A stretch of 63,417 bases of DNA from positions 1 to 63,417 of the forward strand of contig CALYZD010000002.1 in NCBI GenBank assembly GCA_945607565.1, given 5' to 3'. Origin of the DNA: an uncultured Bacteroidales bacterium. Lineage in GTDB: Bacteria; Bacteroidota; Bacteroidia; Bacteroidales; Marinilabiliaceae. The notes beneath the pieces are model-generated. The model had not been told where the DNA came from. It saw only the letters and a list, made by a program, of their open reading frames with translations, and made no database searches. A program made the position numbers and the translations under genes. Positions 50,530 through 61,336 of this stretch are shown piece by piece (positions within the stretch are counted from its first letter, which is position 1; every line of letters starts with the position of its first letter).

Positions 50530-53043
50530 TTAGTTATTTATTGAATTGTTGTTTGATTCTGTTTCGTCGGTTGCGGGCGCTTCGGTGTCGGCTTCTTCTT
50601 CGACTTCGTGATTTACGACGGCTACCGAGGCTATCTCATCTTGTTTCTTAGTCAGATTTATCAGTTTGACGCCTTGCGTGGCTCGTCCCGAAGTTCTGAT
50701 TTCGCCGGCCGAGAGCCTGATGGTGATTCCGGAGCGATTGATAATCATCAGATCGTTGTCGTCCGAAATCTTGTCGATGGCTATCAGGTCGCCGGTTTTG
50801 TCCGAGATCTTCATGGTCTTGACGCCTTTGCCGCCACGGTTGGTTACTCTATAATCTTCGACGAGCGAGCGTTTGCCGAATCCCTTTTCGGAAAGCACGA
50901 GAATGTTTTCCTTGTCGTTTTCGACGCAGACGAGGCCGACCACTTCGTCGTTTTCGTCGTCGTAGGTTATGCCTCGCACGCCGGAGCCTGTACGGCCGAT
51001 GCAGCGGACGGCACTTTCGTTGAATCGGATTGCGCGGCCGGACTTGGTGGCCATGATGATTTCGTTGTTGCCGTCGGTCAGTATCGCCTGCAGCAGTTCG
51101 TCGCCTTCCTTGATTGTGATTGCAATCACTCCGTTCTGACGTGGGCGCGAATACTCTGACAATGAGGTCTTTTTGATTATGCCGTTTTTGGTGCCCATTA
51201 TGATGTTGTGGCTGTTCACGTAGTCCGGATTGTTGAGTCCGCGGACGTTGATGAATGCCTTGACCTTGTCGTTGGGGTCGATATTGAGCAGGTTCTGAAT
51301 GGCCCTACCCTTCGACGCCTTGTTGCCTTCGGGGATGTCGTAGACCTTGAGCCAGAAGCATTTGCCGAGCGCCGTGAAGAACAGCATAGTGTCGTGAACG
51401 GCGGCCGGATAGATGTGCTCGATGAAGTCGGTGTCGCGGGTGTTGGAGCCTTTGGAGCCGACGCCGCCGCGCGCCTGGGTCTTGAACTCGGTGAGCGATG
51501 TGCGCTTGATGTAGCCCATGTGCGAAATGGTTATGACAACGTCTTCGTCGGCATAAAAGTCTTCGGGGTTGAACTCTTCGGCGCTGTAGGCGATGTCGGT
51601 TCGGCGTTCGTCGCCGTATTTGTCCTGCACTTCGAGCAGTTCGTTTTTGATGACTTCCATCTGCATGCTTTCACTTGCCAGAAGATCAGTGAGATAGGCA
51701 ATCCGTTTTTCGAGATCTTCGTATTCGGCTCTCAACTTGTCCTGCTCCAATCCGGTGAGCTGGCGGAGGCGCATCTCGACGATTGCCGAACTTTGGATTT
51801 CGGTCAGGCCGAATTTTTCCATTATGTCCTTCTTGGCCTCGTCGGGAGTGCGGGCTGCGCGGATGATGCGGATCACCTCGTCGATGTTGTCGCAGGCAAT
51901 CATCAGGCCTTGGAGAATGTGGGCGCGCTCTTCAGCTTTGCGCTTGTCGAAAATGGAGCGGCGAATGACGACGTCCTGGCGATGGTCAACAAAGCATTTG
52001 ATGATCTGCTTGAGATTGAGCAGCTGCGGACGGCCTTTGACGAGCGCGATGTTGTTGACGCCGAACGACGACTGCATCGCCGTGTTTTTGTAGAGATGAT
52101 TCAGGACGACATTTGCTATCGCATCTCGCTTGATATCAATCACAATGCGCATTCCGTCCTTGCCTGATTCGTCGTTGATGCGCGATATTCCTTCGATTTT
52201 CTTCTCGTTCACAAGGTCGGCGATTTTCGAAATCAACTCGGCCTTGTTGACCATGTAGGGAATCTCGGTCACGACGATGGTTTCCTGATTGTTGTTGGTC
52301 TCGATCTCGCATTTGGACCGGATGACGATCTTGCCGCGCCCGGTTTCGTATGCTTCCCTGACGCCGCTGTATCCGTAGATGGTTCCGCCGGTCGGGAAAT
52401 CGGGGGCTTTGATTATCTTGATAAGTTCCTGAATATCAATATCATGATTTTCGACATAGGCAATCACGGCTGCCACGGCGTCCTTTATGTTGTGAGGCGG
52501 CATGTTGGTGGCCATGCCGACCGCGATGCCCGACGAGCCGTTGATGAGCAGATTGGGAATCCTTGTGGGAAGGACGGTCGGCTCCTGGAGCGAGTCGTCG
52601 AAATTGTTCTGCATATCAACAGTTTCCTTGTTGATATCGATCAGCATGTCTTCGCCCAGTTTGCGAAGACGCGCTTCGGTGTAACGCATGGCTGCGGGGC
52701 TGTCGCCGTCGACGGAGCCGAAGTTGCCCTGCCCGTCGACAAGCATGTAGCGCATCGACCATGGCTGGGCCAGGCGGACCATTGCGTTGTAGACCGAACT
52801 GTCGCCGTGCGGGTGATATTTACCTAAGACTTCGCCGACAATTCTTGCGGATTTCTTATAGGGTTTATCGGACGTGATGCCTAACGAACTCATGCCGAAA
52901 AGTATTCGACGGTGCACGGGTTTGAAGCCATCCCTGACGTCCGGCAATGCTCTCGAAACAATGACCGACATCGAATAGTCGATGTACGCCGATTTCATTT
53001 GTTCCTCAATATTAATCGGAATTATTCTTTCTCCTTCAGCCAT
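50530..53043 (-). CDS. gyrA: DNA gyrase subunit A
   Basis: Cleaves and re-joins DNA for ATP-driven negative supercoiling together with GyrB (not in the window). The 837-residue protein has the breakage-reunion domain with catalytic Tyr121 (AAMRYTEAR), a coiled-coil tower and C-terminal beta-pinwheel blades with a GyrA-box-like RGGKGVK. The quinolone region reads [10 protein letters not shown]: Ser82 is wild-type-like, but the position matching E. coli Asp87 is Asn86. The C-terminal tail is acidic and asparagine-rich. Divergent from clpC, with a 215-base spacer. Confidence 0.96.
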   Translation of the reverse strand: MAEGERIIPINIEEQMKSAYIDYSMSVIVSRALPDVRDGFKPVHRRILFGMSSLGITSDKPYKKSARIVGEVLGKYHPHGDSSVYNAMVRLAQPWSMRYMLVDGQGNFGSVDGDSPAAMRYTEARLRKLGEDMLIDINKETVDMQNNFDDSLQEPTVLPTRIPNLLINGSSGIAVGMATNMPPHNIKDAVAAVIAYVENHDIDIQELIKIIKAPDFPTGGTIYGYSGVREAYETGRGKIVIRSKCEIETNNNQETIVVTEIPYMVNKAELISKIADLVNEKKIEGISRINDESGKDGMRIVIDIKRDAIANVVLNHLYKNTAMQSSFGVNNIALVKGRPQLLNLKQIIKCFVDHRQDVVIRRSIFDKRKAEERAHILQGLMIACDNIDEVIRIIRAARTPDEAKKDIMEKFGLTEIQSSAIVEMRLRQLTGLEQDKLRAEYEDLEKRIAYLTDLLASESMQMEVIKNELLEVQDKYGDERRTDIAYSAEEFNPEDFYADEDVVITISHMGYIKRTSLTEFKTQARGGVGSKGSNTRDTDFIEHIYPAAVHDTMLFFTALGKCFWLKVYDIPEGNKASKGRAIQNLLNIDPNDKVKAFINVRGLNNPDYVNSHNIIMGTKNGIIKKTSLSEYSRPRQNGVIAITIKEGDELLQAILTDGNNEIIMATKSGRAIRFNESAVRCIGRTGSGVRGITYDDENDEVVGLVCVENDKENILVLSEKGFGKRSLVEDYRVTNRGGKGVKTMKISDKTGDLIAIDKISDDNDLMIINRSGITIRLSAGEIRTSGRATQGVKLINLTKKQDEIASVAVVNHEVEEEADTEAPATDETESNNNSINN

Positions 53044-53201
53044 TTAAAAATTAATGTAAGTAAAACAATACGCAATTGCTGTTCAGTTGCGCAAAAAGCA
53101 CGTAAAAGTACACATTTTTGTCTTAATTCAGAAAAAACGGACGACAAATAACCGGCCGATTATTTGGGGGCTCTGGCGCGTTTATTTAGGCCTTGGAGAG
53201 T

Positions 53202-53232
53202 TTTGTGGCTTCACTTGTTTTTGCTAAAATTG
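53202..53232 (+). promoter_or_regulatory. clpC promoter, Bacteroidota -33/-7 type
   Basis: -33 TTTG at 53202-53205, exactly 19 bases, then TAAAATTG (7 of 8 matches to TAnnTTTG) at 53225-53232, 26 bases before the clpC ATG. This is the best complete promoter in the window. I see no heat-shock operator. Confidence 0.7.
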
Positions 53233-53258
53233 CATTGAATCTTTATCGTTAAGTTTTT

Positions 53259-55805
53259 ATGAGTTTAAATTATTCATCGCGCATACGCAATGCTGTTCAG
53301 TTGAGCAAGAAAGAAGCAGAACGTCTTGGGCATCAATTCATTTCACCCGAGCATCTGATGCTTGGAATCATTCGCGGAGGTGGAGGTTCGGCCATTAAAA
53401 TAATCAATCGCTTGAATGTTGACATCAATCATATTAAACAATGCATAGAAGATGCGCTCAAAACGGGTTCGGACGACGCGGCCCCGACAGTGGATGCCGG
53501 GCAGATTTCGGTGCTGAGATCCACCGAACGCATCTTGAAACTGGTGCAGCTCGAGGCTCAGGCGCTGCAGAGCGACCGCATCAGCACGGGGCACTTCCTG
53601 CTGGCCATTCTCCGCGAAAAGACATCGCTGACGAGCAAGGTCTTGGAGGAGCATGGCATTGACTACGAATCAGTTATCGAGCTGATGTCGCAAGGCGGCC
53701 AGGAGCCCAGAGCCATCTCGGAATATCCCGACGATGAAAATGACGACCCGTTCCCGTCGTCGGACAACCGGCTCGAAAAGCATGGCAGCACAAGCAAAAG
53801 CGCGTCGGGAATGCCGGCTTCGGACACGCCGGTGCTCGACAACTTTGGCATCGACATGACCAAGGCCGCCGAGGAAGGCCGCCTCGACCCGATTGTGGGA
53901 CGCGAAAAGGAGACCGAGCGGCTGGCGCAGATTCTGAGCCGACGGAAAAAGAACAACCCGATTCTGATTGGAGAGCCGGGCGTGGGCAAATCGGCCATTG
54001 TAGAGGGCCTGGCAATCAGGATTCACGAACGGAAAGTCTCGCGGATTCTGTTCGACAAGCGCGTCATTTCGCTCGACCTGGCGTCGATTGTAGCCGGCAC
54101 GAAATACCGCGGACAGTTCGAGGAGCGTATCAAGGCCATTCTCAACGAGTTATCGCACAATCCGAACATCATTCTGTTCATCGACGAGATTCACACGATA
54201 GTGGGAGCCGGCGGCGCGACCGGAAGTCTGGACGCGGCCAACATGCTGAAACCGGCGCTGGCACGCGGTGAGATTCAGTGCATCGGCGCGACGACTCTCG
54301 ACGAATACCGGCAATTCATCGAGAAAGACGGCGCGCTGGAACGCCGATTCCAAAAAGTGCTCGTGGAGCCGACAACGGCCGACGAGACTGTCCAGATACT
54401 GAACAATATCAAAGAAAGATATGAGTCGCATCACAACGTGACCTACACCGACGAGGCCATAAAAGCCTGTGTGGCGCTGACCGAGTGCTACATGTCGGAC
54501 CGGCATCTGCCCGACAAGGCCATCGACGCGCTCGACGAGGCCGGGTCGCGAGTGCACATTGCCAACATCGTTGTCCCGACAAGAATCGTTGAACTTGAAA
54601 AACAGATTGACAAGGCGAAAGACAACAAGATAAAAGCAGTCAAATCTCAGAATTTTGAGCTGGCGGCATCGTTCCGCGACAAAGAAAAAAATCTGATTTC
54701 GGAACTGGATGAAGCCAAGAAAAACTGGGAAGAAGAGCTGAACAGGCATCGCGAGATAGTGGACGAAGCGAATGTGGCCGAGGTGGTTGCGATGATGACA
54801 GGCGTCCCCGTGCAGCGAGTGGCGCAGGCCGAAGGCGCCCGACTGCTGGCGATGGACTCGGAACTGAACAGCAACATAATAGGCCAGAACGATGCCATCC
54901 GAAAGATAGTGAAGGCGATACAGCGGAACCGCGCCGGCCTCAAAGACCCGAACCGACCCATCGGCTCGTTCATCTTCCTGGGGCCGACCGGCGTGGGCAA
55001 AACTCACTTAGCCAAGATATTGGCTCAATATCTGTTCGAGTCGGCCGACGCGCTCATCCGAATCGACATGAGCGAATATATGGAAAAGTTTGCCGTGTCG
55101 CGCCTCGTGGGCGCGCCTCCGGGCTATGTGGGCTACGAAAACGGCGGCCAGCTGACCGAAAAAGTCCGCCGCAAGCCATACTCGGTGGTGCTGCTCGACG
55201 AAATCGAAAAGGCTCACCCCGAAGTGTTCAACCTGATGCTGCAGGTTCTGGATGAAGGCCGGCTGACCGACAGCCTGGGGCGCAAAGTCGATTTCAAAAA
55301 CACGATAGTCATCATGACTTCGAACATCGGTTCGCGCGAACTGAAGGATTTCGGTCGCGGCGTGGGCTTTGCACAAGAGAGCCGGATGTCGGCCGACGAC
55401 CACGCCCAGGCAATCATCCAAAAGGCTCTGAAAAAGGCATTTGCACCAGAATTTCTAAACAGAATCGACGACGTCATCATCTTCAACGAACTGAAGAAAG
55501 AAGACATCTTCAAAATCATTGACATAGAGCTCAAAGGCCTGTACAGGCGAGTGGCCGGCATGGGCTTTGCACTGACCATCACACCGGCGGCCAAGGACTT
55601 TGTGGCCGAGAAAAGCTTTGACTCTCAGTTTGGTGCGCGCCCGCTCAAGAGGGCCATCCAGAAGTATATCGAAGACGAGCTGGCTGAGCTGATTCTGAAC
55701 AATCCGACAAACGATGGCGGCTGCGAACTGATTGTGGACTTCGACACCGAGGCCGGCAAGATTGTGACTCGCGCCGAAGGCATCAGACAAAAAATAGAAG
55801 TCTGA
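53259..55805 (+). CDS. clpC: ClpC-type AAA+ unfoldase of the Clp protease
   Basis: Unfolds substrates and feeds them to ClpP. The 848-residue protein is complete: two N-terminal Clp repeats (to about residue 145), first AAA+ module with Walker A GEPGVGKS near 238-245, a UVR-like coiled segment ([15 protein letters not shown], about 455-475) that marks ClpC rather than ClpB, a second module with GPTGVGKT, and the D2 C-terminal domain. ClpP and the usual McsA/McsB partners are not in the window. Transcribed alone from its own promoter. Confidence 0.95.
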   Translation: MSLNYSSRIRNAVQLSKKEAERLGHQFISPEHLMLGIIRGGGGSAIKIINRLNVDINHIKQCIEDALKTGSDDAAPTVDAGQISVLRSTERILKLVQLEAQALQSDRISTGHFLLAILREKTSLTSKVLEEHGIDYESVIELMSQGGQEPRAISEYPDDENDDPFPSSDNRLEKHGSTSKSASGMPASDTPVLDNFGIDMTKAAEEGRLDPIVGREKETERLAQILSRRKKNNPILIGEPGVGKSAIVEGLAIRIHERKVSRILFDKRVISLDLASIVAGTKYRGQFEERIKAILNELSHNPNIILFIDEIHTIVGAGGATGSLDAANMLKPALARGEIQCIGATTLDEYRQFIEKDGALERRFQKVLVEPTTADETVQILNNIKERYESHHNVTYTDEAIKACVALTECYMSDRHLPDKAIDALDEAGSRVHIANIVVPTRIVELEKQIDKAKDNKIKAVKSQNFELAASFRDKEKNLISELDEAKKNWEEELNRHREIVDEANVAEVVAMMTGVPVQRVAQAEGARLLAMDSELNSNIIGQNDAIRKIVKAIQRNRAGLKDPNRPIGSFIFLGPTGVGKTHLAKILAQYLFESADALIRIDMSEYMEKFAVSRLVGAPPGYVGYENGGQLTEKVRRKPYSVVLLDEIEKAHPEVFNLMLQVLDEGRLTDSLGRKVDFKNTIVIMTSNIGSRELKDFGRGVGFAQESRMSADDHAQAIIQKALKKAFAPEFLNRIDDVIIFNELKKEDIFKIIDIELKGLYRRVAGMGFALTITPAAKDFVAEKSFDSQFGARPLKRAIQKYIEDELAELILNNPTNDGGCELIVDFDTEAGKIVTRAEGIRQKIEV

Positions 55806-55830
55806 ATTCAGTTTCTCCGGACACCGGCCG

Positions 55831-55863
55831 CAAAGCCCTGATTCGCTATGAGTCAGGGCTTTG
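55831..55863. terminator. Hairpin between convergent clpC and AraC genes
   Basis: Perfect 11-bp arms CAAAGCCCTGA / TCAGGGCTTTG around an 11-base loop; short T runs only. Confidence 0.65.
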
Positions 55864-55879
55864 TGGTTGATGGGCGGCG

Positions 55880-56761
55880 TCATTTCAGACTTTTTCGATA
55901 TTCGGTTGGCGTCTTGCCGGTCTGGCGCTTGAAGAACTTGGTCATCGTGGCCAAATCGGGAAAATGGAATGCCTCGGCGATTTGCGAGACGGGCTCTTCG
56001 GTGTTTTCGAGCTGGTCGATGAGGGCGCCGACAAGCGTGATGCAGATGTGCTCGTAGGCGGTTTTCTGCGACGTGCTTTTGACGACCCGGTTCAGATATT
56101 GCGGCGTCACGCACAGCTGCGAAGCGTACCACCCGACGGTGTGCTGATGGCGGACGCGAGCCAGGAGCAGCCTTATGAACTGCTTGAACAACACGTTTTT
56201 GCGACCGACGCTCGGCAGCTCGCCGTTTTCGTTTTCCTGCCTGATGTGATCGTTGGCAATGTCCATCATGAACATCCGGAGGGCGCACTTCAGCATTTCG
56301 GCACGGAAACAATGAGAATCGTCATTAAAAATCTCCACAATGCTCTCGATTCTTTTCTGAAAAATCCGCACAGTCTGCGCCGATACGACAGAGACCGGCA
56401 ACATTTTGATTTTCAGCACATAGGACGGCGGAAACGGCGGCATGTTCTTGAGCAGCGAAGTGATGAACGAAGCCGAGAAAAGCATCACGAAAGCTCTGGC
56501 ATCTGCCGAAATGTCAAGCACTTCGAGCAAAGGATTGTCCAGGAAGTTGGCAAAGCAGCCGCTTGTGAGCGAATAGCGCCTGTTCCCCCACCCCACTTTC
56601 AGTTCGCCAGCGAGCACAAGGGCGTGGACAATCATGTCGGAATCAGGCACTTCCAGACAGACGGGCGTGCTATCGGAGCGTCCGTCGGCCTGCCAAAGCA
56701 CGAAGCCGTCAGGCAGCGCGTGGCAGCGACTGTTGCGTTGCGCAAAATCCATGAAATTCAT
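55880..56761 (-). CDS. AraC-family transcriptional regulator
   Basis: A 293-residue protein with a ligand-binding-type N-terminal half and a C-terminal double HTH of the AraC type (about 205-293), ending in the typical DLATMTKFFKRQTGKTPTEYRKSLK block. It is divergent from the RND efflux operon across about 250 bases, so it probably controls that operon in response to a substrate; this is inferred from position. The frame is open 11 codons further upstream; MNFMDFAQ is my choice of start. The gene itself is intact although its presumed target operon is decaying. Confidence 0.88.
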   Translation of the reverse strand: MNFMDFAQRNSRCHALPDGFVLWQADGRSDSTPVCLEVPDSDMIVHALVLAGELKVGWGNRRYSLTSGCFANFLDNPLLEVLDISADARAFVMLFSASFITSLLKNMPPFPPSYVLKIKMLPVSVVSAQTVRIFQKRIESIVEIFNDDSHCFRAEMLKCALRMFMMDIANDHIRQENENGELPSVGRKNVLFKQFIRLLLARVRHQHTVGWYASQLCVTPQYLNRVVKSTSQKTAYEHICITLVGALIDQLENTEEPVSQIAEAFHFPDLATMTKFFKRQTGKTPTEYRKSLK

Positions 56762-57008
56762 AGTTCGACACGGTTTAACTGACAATTGACGCACAAATGT
56801 AACGGCAAAAAACAGTTTGCGCCATTTATGCCCCGCGTTTTTCGGGCGGCGGCCGCGATTGGTTTTACATTGACAAATTTCGGTTCACAATAGCAAAGAG
56901 CCGTTCGCGGACAGGCGCCTTTGGTTCGGATATGACAATTTTCTGCTCGTATGGAACAAACGCATTTCCGGCCAATACCATGACCTTTGCAGAAACAAAA
57001 AAAAGGTT

Positions 57009-58154
57009 ATGAATCAGAATTTATCAAAAAGAAAAGTCATGAAATCGGCCAGCGGCCTGATGCTTGCCGGCGTAGTGGCCGTGTGTGGCGCGTGCGACGA
57101 ACGGCAAAGCCCGCCTCCGGGCGTCAGCTACAAGACATTGAATATCCGACTGTCGGACAGGACGTTGCATTCCGATTATCCGGCCACGATACAAGGCCGG
57201 CAGGATGTAAAAATCTATCCGCAGGTGTCGGGGCTCATCACTCAGGTGTGCATCGGCGAGGGGGCTGACGTCAGGAAGGGCCAGACGCTGTTTGTAATCG
57301 ACCAGACGCCTTACAGAGCGGCGCTTGAGACGGCTGAGGCCAATGTGGAGAGCGCCGAGGCTAATGTGGGGACGGCGCAGATGACGGCCGAGAGCAAGGA
57401 GGAGCTGTTGAGGGAGAATGTGGTTTCGGACTTCGACCTGCAGCAGGCACGCAACACGCTGCGCTCGGCCAAGGCGGCCCTGGCGCAGGCACGGGCGGAG
57501 CTGACAAACGCCCGCAACAATCTGTCGTACACCGAAATAAAAAGTCCGGTCGACGGGACGGCCGGCATGAGTTCGTACCGCATCGGAGCGCTGGTGGGGC
57601 CGTCGATTGCGGCGCCGCTGATCACGGTTTCGGACAATGCCGAAATGTTCGCCTACTTCTCGATGTCGGAAAAACAAATCCTCGCACTGTCGCGCCTGAA
57701 CGGCTCGCTGACAAACGCTTTGGAGGCCATGCCCGCCGTCGGTCTGCTGCTGAGCGACGGGAGCGAATATCCGCACAAAGGCAGAATCGACGCCATCAGC
57801 GGCATCGTCGACGCATCGACCGGAACGGTGACGCTGCGGGCGGTCTTCCCGAATCCGGACCACACCTTGCGCAGCGGCGGGATGGGCAATGTCCGCCTGC
57901 CCTACGAGAAAAAAGGCTGCATCGTCATTCCGCAAACCGCCACCTACGAGGTGCAGGACAAAGTGTTTGTCTACAAGGTGGTGGGCAGAAAGACCAAATC
58001 GCAGCAAATCAGCGTATTCGGCATCAGCAACGGCACGGAATACATCGTGGAGTCGGGGCTGGCGGTCGGCGATGAAATCATAGCCGAGGGGGCCGGACTG
58101 CTGCGCGAGGGCATGACCGTGAGCATTGCGCCGGCACAAAACGATGCACAATAA
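57009..58154 (+). CDS. RND efflux periplasmic adaptor (AcrA/MexA family)
   Basis: A 381-residue membrane-fusion protein that links the inner-membrane pump to the outer-membrane factor. N-terminal lipoprotein-like signal (lipobox near GAC, residue 29), barrel-sandwich halves (IYPQVSGLITQV and VDGTAGMSSYRIGALVG), a helical hairpin between them with heptad-like Ala-rich repeats (about 105-180), and the beta-barrel/membrane-proximal parts. It is intact, unlike the next two genes. It heads the operon: 21 bases before the pump. Confidence 0.93.
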   Translation: MNQNLSKRKVMKSASGLMLAGVVAVCGACDERQSPPPGVSYKTLNIRLSDRTLHSDYPATIQGRQDVKIYPQVSGLITQVCIGEGADVRKGQTLFVIDQTPYRAALETAEANVESAEANVGTAQMTAESKEELLRENVVSDFDLQQARNTLRSAKAALAQARAELTNARNNLSYTEIKSPVDGTAGMSSYRIGALVGPSIAAPLITVSDNAEMFAYFSMSEKQILALSRLNGSLTNALEAMPAVGLLLSDGSEYPHKGRIDAISGIVDASTGTVTLRAVFPNPDHTLRSGGMGNVRLPYEKKGCIVIPQTATYEVQDKVFVYKVVGRKTKSQQISVFGISNGTEYIVESGLAVGDEIIAEGAGLLREGMTVSIAPAQNDAQ

Positions 58155-58160
58155 AACGGA

Positions 58161-58167
58161 AGGAGGA
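58161..58167 (+). promoter_or_regulatory. Canonical Shine-Dalgarno before the RND pump gene
   Basis: AGGAGGA with an 8-base spacer to the ATG at 58176. Strong SD sequences are unusual in Bacteroidota, and I see none as good elsewhere in the window. Confidence 0.6.
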
Positions 58168-58175
58168 CATTCGAA

Positions 58176-61100
58176 ATGAAACCGAAGCTTTTCATCGACC
58201 GCCCCATTCTGGCGGTGTGCATCTCGGCGCTCATCGTGATGCTGGGCGTCATCGGACTTGTCAGCCTCCCCATGGAGCAGTATCCCGACATCGCCCCGCC
58301 CACAGTGCAGGTGTCGGCGACATACACCGGCGCCAGCGCGGCAACGGTGCAGAAGGCCGTCATCGTGCCGCTGGAGGAGGAGATAAACGGCGTGGAGAAC
58401 ATGACATACATGACATCGTCGGCCACAAACACGGGCAGCGGGTCCATCACCGTATATTTCAAGCAGGGTACAGAACCCGACATGGCAGCCATCAATGTCC
58501 AGAACCGTGTCACGAAGGCCCAGGGCACACTGCCGAGCGAGGTCACGAAGATCGGAGTGACGGCCCAAAAGCGCCAGAACTGCCAGCTACAGCTCATGTC
58601 GCTCTACTGCACCAACGGCGACTACGACGAGAAATTCCTCACCAACTATCTCAAAATAAATGTCGTGCCGCGCATACAGCGCATATCTGGTGTCGGCGAG
58701 GTGATGGTCATGGGCAACGACTATGCCATGCGCATTTGGCTGCGTCCTGACGCCATGGCACAGCACGGGCTGGTGCCCGCTGACATTGTGGCGGTGCTGG
58801 GCGAGCAGAACATAGAGGCTTCGACAGGAACGCTGGGCGAGGACTCGGAAAACACGTTCCAGTACACGCTGAAATACCGTGGCCGCTACGAGACTGGCGA
58901 GGAGTTCGAGAAACTTGTGGTACGCACGGACGAAAATGGCAATGTGCTACGCCTCGGCGAGGTGGCCGACATAGAGCTTGGCACGACGTCGTACAGTTTT
59001 TCGGGAGGCGTGTCGGGCTATTCCAGCTCCACATTCATGGTGATGCAGACGGCAGGGTCCAATGCAAACGAGATTATAGAAAAGATAAACAGCGTGGCCG
59101 ACGAGATACGCGACGAACTGCCCGAGGGCCTGGTCCTTGAGCAGATGATGAGCGTGAAGACGTTTCTCGACGCATCCACGCACAATGTCATAAAGACCCT
59201 GATAGAGGCGGTTCTGCTGGTCATCATCGTCGTGTATGTCTTCTTGCAGAGCATACGCTCAACGGTTATCCCTTTGGTGGGCATTTTCGTCTCGCTGGTG
59301 GGGACATTTGCCTTCCTCTATGTCGCAGGCTTCTCCATAAACCTGCTTACGCTTTTCGCCCTCGTGCTTGTCATAGGCACCGTCGTCGACGACTCGATAG
59401 TGATGGTCGAGGCTGTCCAGGCAAAGTTTGACGAAGGTTACAAGTCGCCCTATCGTGCCACGATGGATGCCATGGAAGGCATAACGGCGGCTATCATCAC
59501 GACGACGGTGGTGTTCATGGCGGTTTTCATTCCTGTCAGCTTCATGGGCGGCACGACAGGGACGTTCTATACACAGTTCGGCCTGACGATGGCTGTAGCC
59601 GTGGGCATATCGGCCGTCAACGCCCTGACGCTCAGTCCCGCGCTTTGCGCCCTCATCATGACGCCCCATTCTGATGCCACTGACGGCAAGAGACTTAGTT
59701 TCTCCTCACGCTTCCACATAGCCTTCGACGCTGCCTTCGGCAGTATGGTGCGCAAGTACAAGGTCGGTGTGAAATACTTATTCAGCCGCAAATGGGTAAT
59801 CGGTGTCGCTCTTCTCTCGGTCTGTATTCTTCTGTTCGTGCTGGTGAAGACGACAAAGACAGGCCTCATCCCAGATGAAGACACAGGTACGGTCTTTGTT
59901 TCTGTAACCACCGCGCCTGGCAGCACGCTGGCAGAGACCAAGAACATACTGAACGATGTGGAACGCAGACTGAAAGACATCCCACAGATATCCCTGTACG
60001 CAACTGTAGGCGGATACAACATGATGGGTGGCGGGCAGAGCAGTGCCGGCGGCACGTTCATCGTGAGGCTTAAGGACTGGAGCGAGCGTGATGGCGACGA
60101 GAACAGCAAGGATGCCGTCATCGGACAGATAATGGCCCGCACCGCAGACATCAAGAACGCACAGATATTCGCCTTTGCACCGCCTATTATCATGGGCTAC
60201 GGCATGACAAACGGACTGGAGCTGTATGTGCAGGACCAGAAAGGCGGCGATATAGAGACGCTGTTCTCCTACACCAAAGACTTTGTGGCGGCGCTCAACA
60301 AACGCCCTGAGATACAGAGTGCGGTGACAACGTTCGACACCCGTTTCCCGCAATACCTTGTAGAGGTTGACGCAGCCCGTTGCAAGCGTGCCGGCCTGTC
60401 GCCCTCAGAAGTCCTTGACGTACTGTCGTGCTATGTCGGCGGCAACTATGCCTCCAACATGAACCGCTTCTCTAAGATCTACCGCGTCATGCTGCAGGCC
60501 CGACCGGAATACAGGCCGACACGGAATCGTTGAACAAGATGTTCGTGCGTACAGCATCGGGAAGCATGGCACCTGTCGGACAGTTCGTGACACTGACGAA
60601 GACATACGGTCCGGAGATATTGAGCCGTTTCAATCTCTACAGCTGTATCGCCATCAACGCCTCAGCGGCACAGGGTTATAGCTCGGGCGATGCCATACAG
60701 GCTGTAAGAGAGGTGGCAAAAGAGACCTTGCCCGCAGGCTATGGCTACGAGTCTGGCGGCTCGTCGCGCGAGGAAGCCTCGTCAGGCAAATCTGTCGTCG
60801 CCATCTTCGTCATCTGCATCCTCTTCGTGTATATCATCCTCTGCTCGCTTTACGAGAGTCTCTTCATACCTCTGGCGGTGATGCTTTCCATACCATTCGG
60901 TCTGGCAGGCAGCTTCCTTTTCGCGAAACTGTTCGGCGTGGAGAATAACATTTACATGCAGACGGGATTGATTATGCTCATCGGACTGTTGGCCAAGACA
61001 GCCATCCTCATGACGGAATATGCCTCTGAGCGTCGCCGTCAGGGCATGTCCATCGCCCAGGCCGCGCTGTCAGCCGCCGCTGTACGCCTCCGTCCCATCC

Positions 61101-61309
61101 TGATGACAGCACTGACGATGATCATCGGTCTGATGCCGTTGGTAGTGGCGACCGGGGCGGGTACCAACGGTAATGTCTCGCTCGGTGTGGGCACGGTGGG
61201 CGGAATGCTTATCGGCACCGCTGCGCTGCTGTTCGTTGCGCCAGTGCTCTTCATCGTCTTCCAGTCAATCGAAGAAAAACTGATGCCAAAGCGAAAAACC
61301 GACGAATGA
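58176..61309 (+). pseudogene. RND efflux pump (AcrB/MexB family), interrupted by a single-base frameshift
   Basis: The proton-driven drug pump of the tripartite system. Frame 0 runs to 60533 (785 residues) and ends with PEYRPTRNR; the -1 frame continues from the same point as (PEYR)ADTESLNKMFVRTASGSMAP to 61309. Reading AGGGCC instead of AGGCC at 60513-60517 restores one ORF of about 1044 residues, the normal length. All key parts are otherwise present: proton-relay Asp-Asp in GTVVDDSIVM, the relay Lys in GLLAKTAIL, 12 membrane helices and the porter domain. Either a recent inactivation or a one-base sequencing error; the damaged downstream gene favours decay. Confidence 0.85.
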
Positions 61310-61336
61310 ACAACATTTTCTTAATCTATTCCGAAT

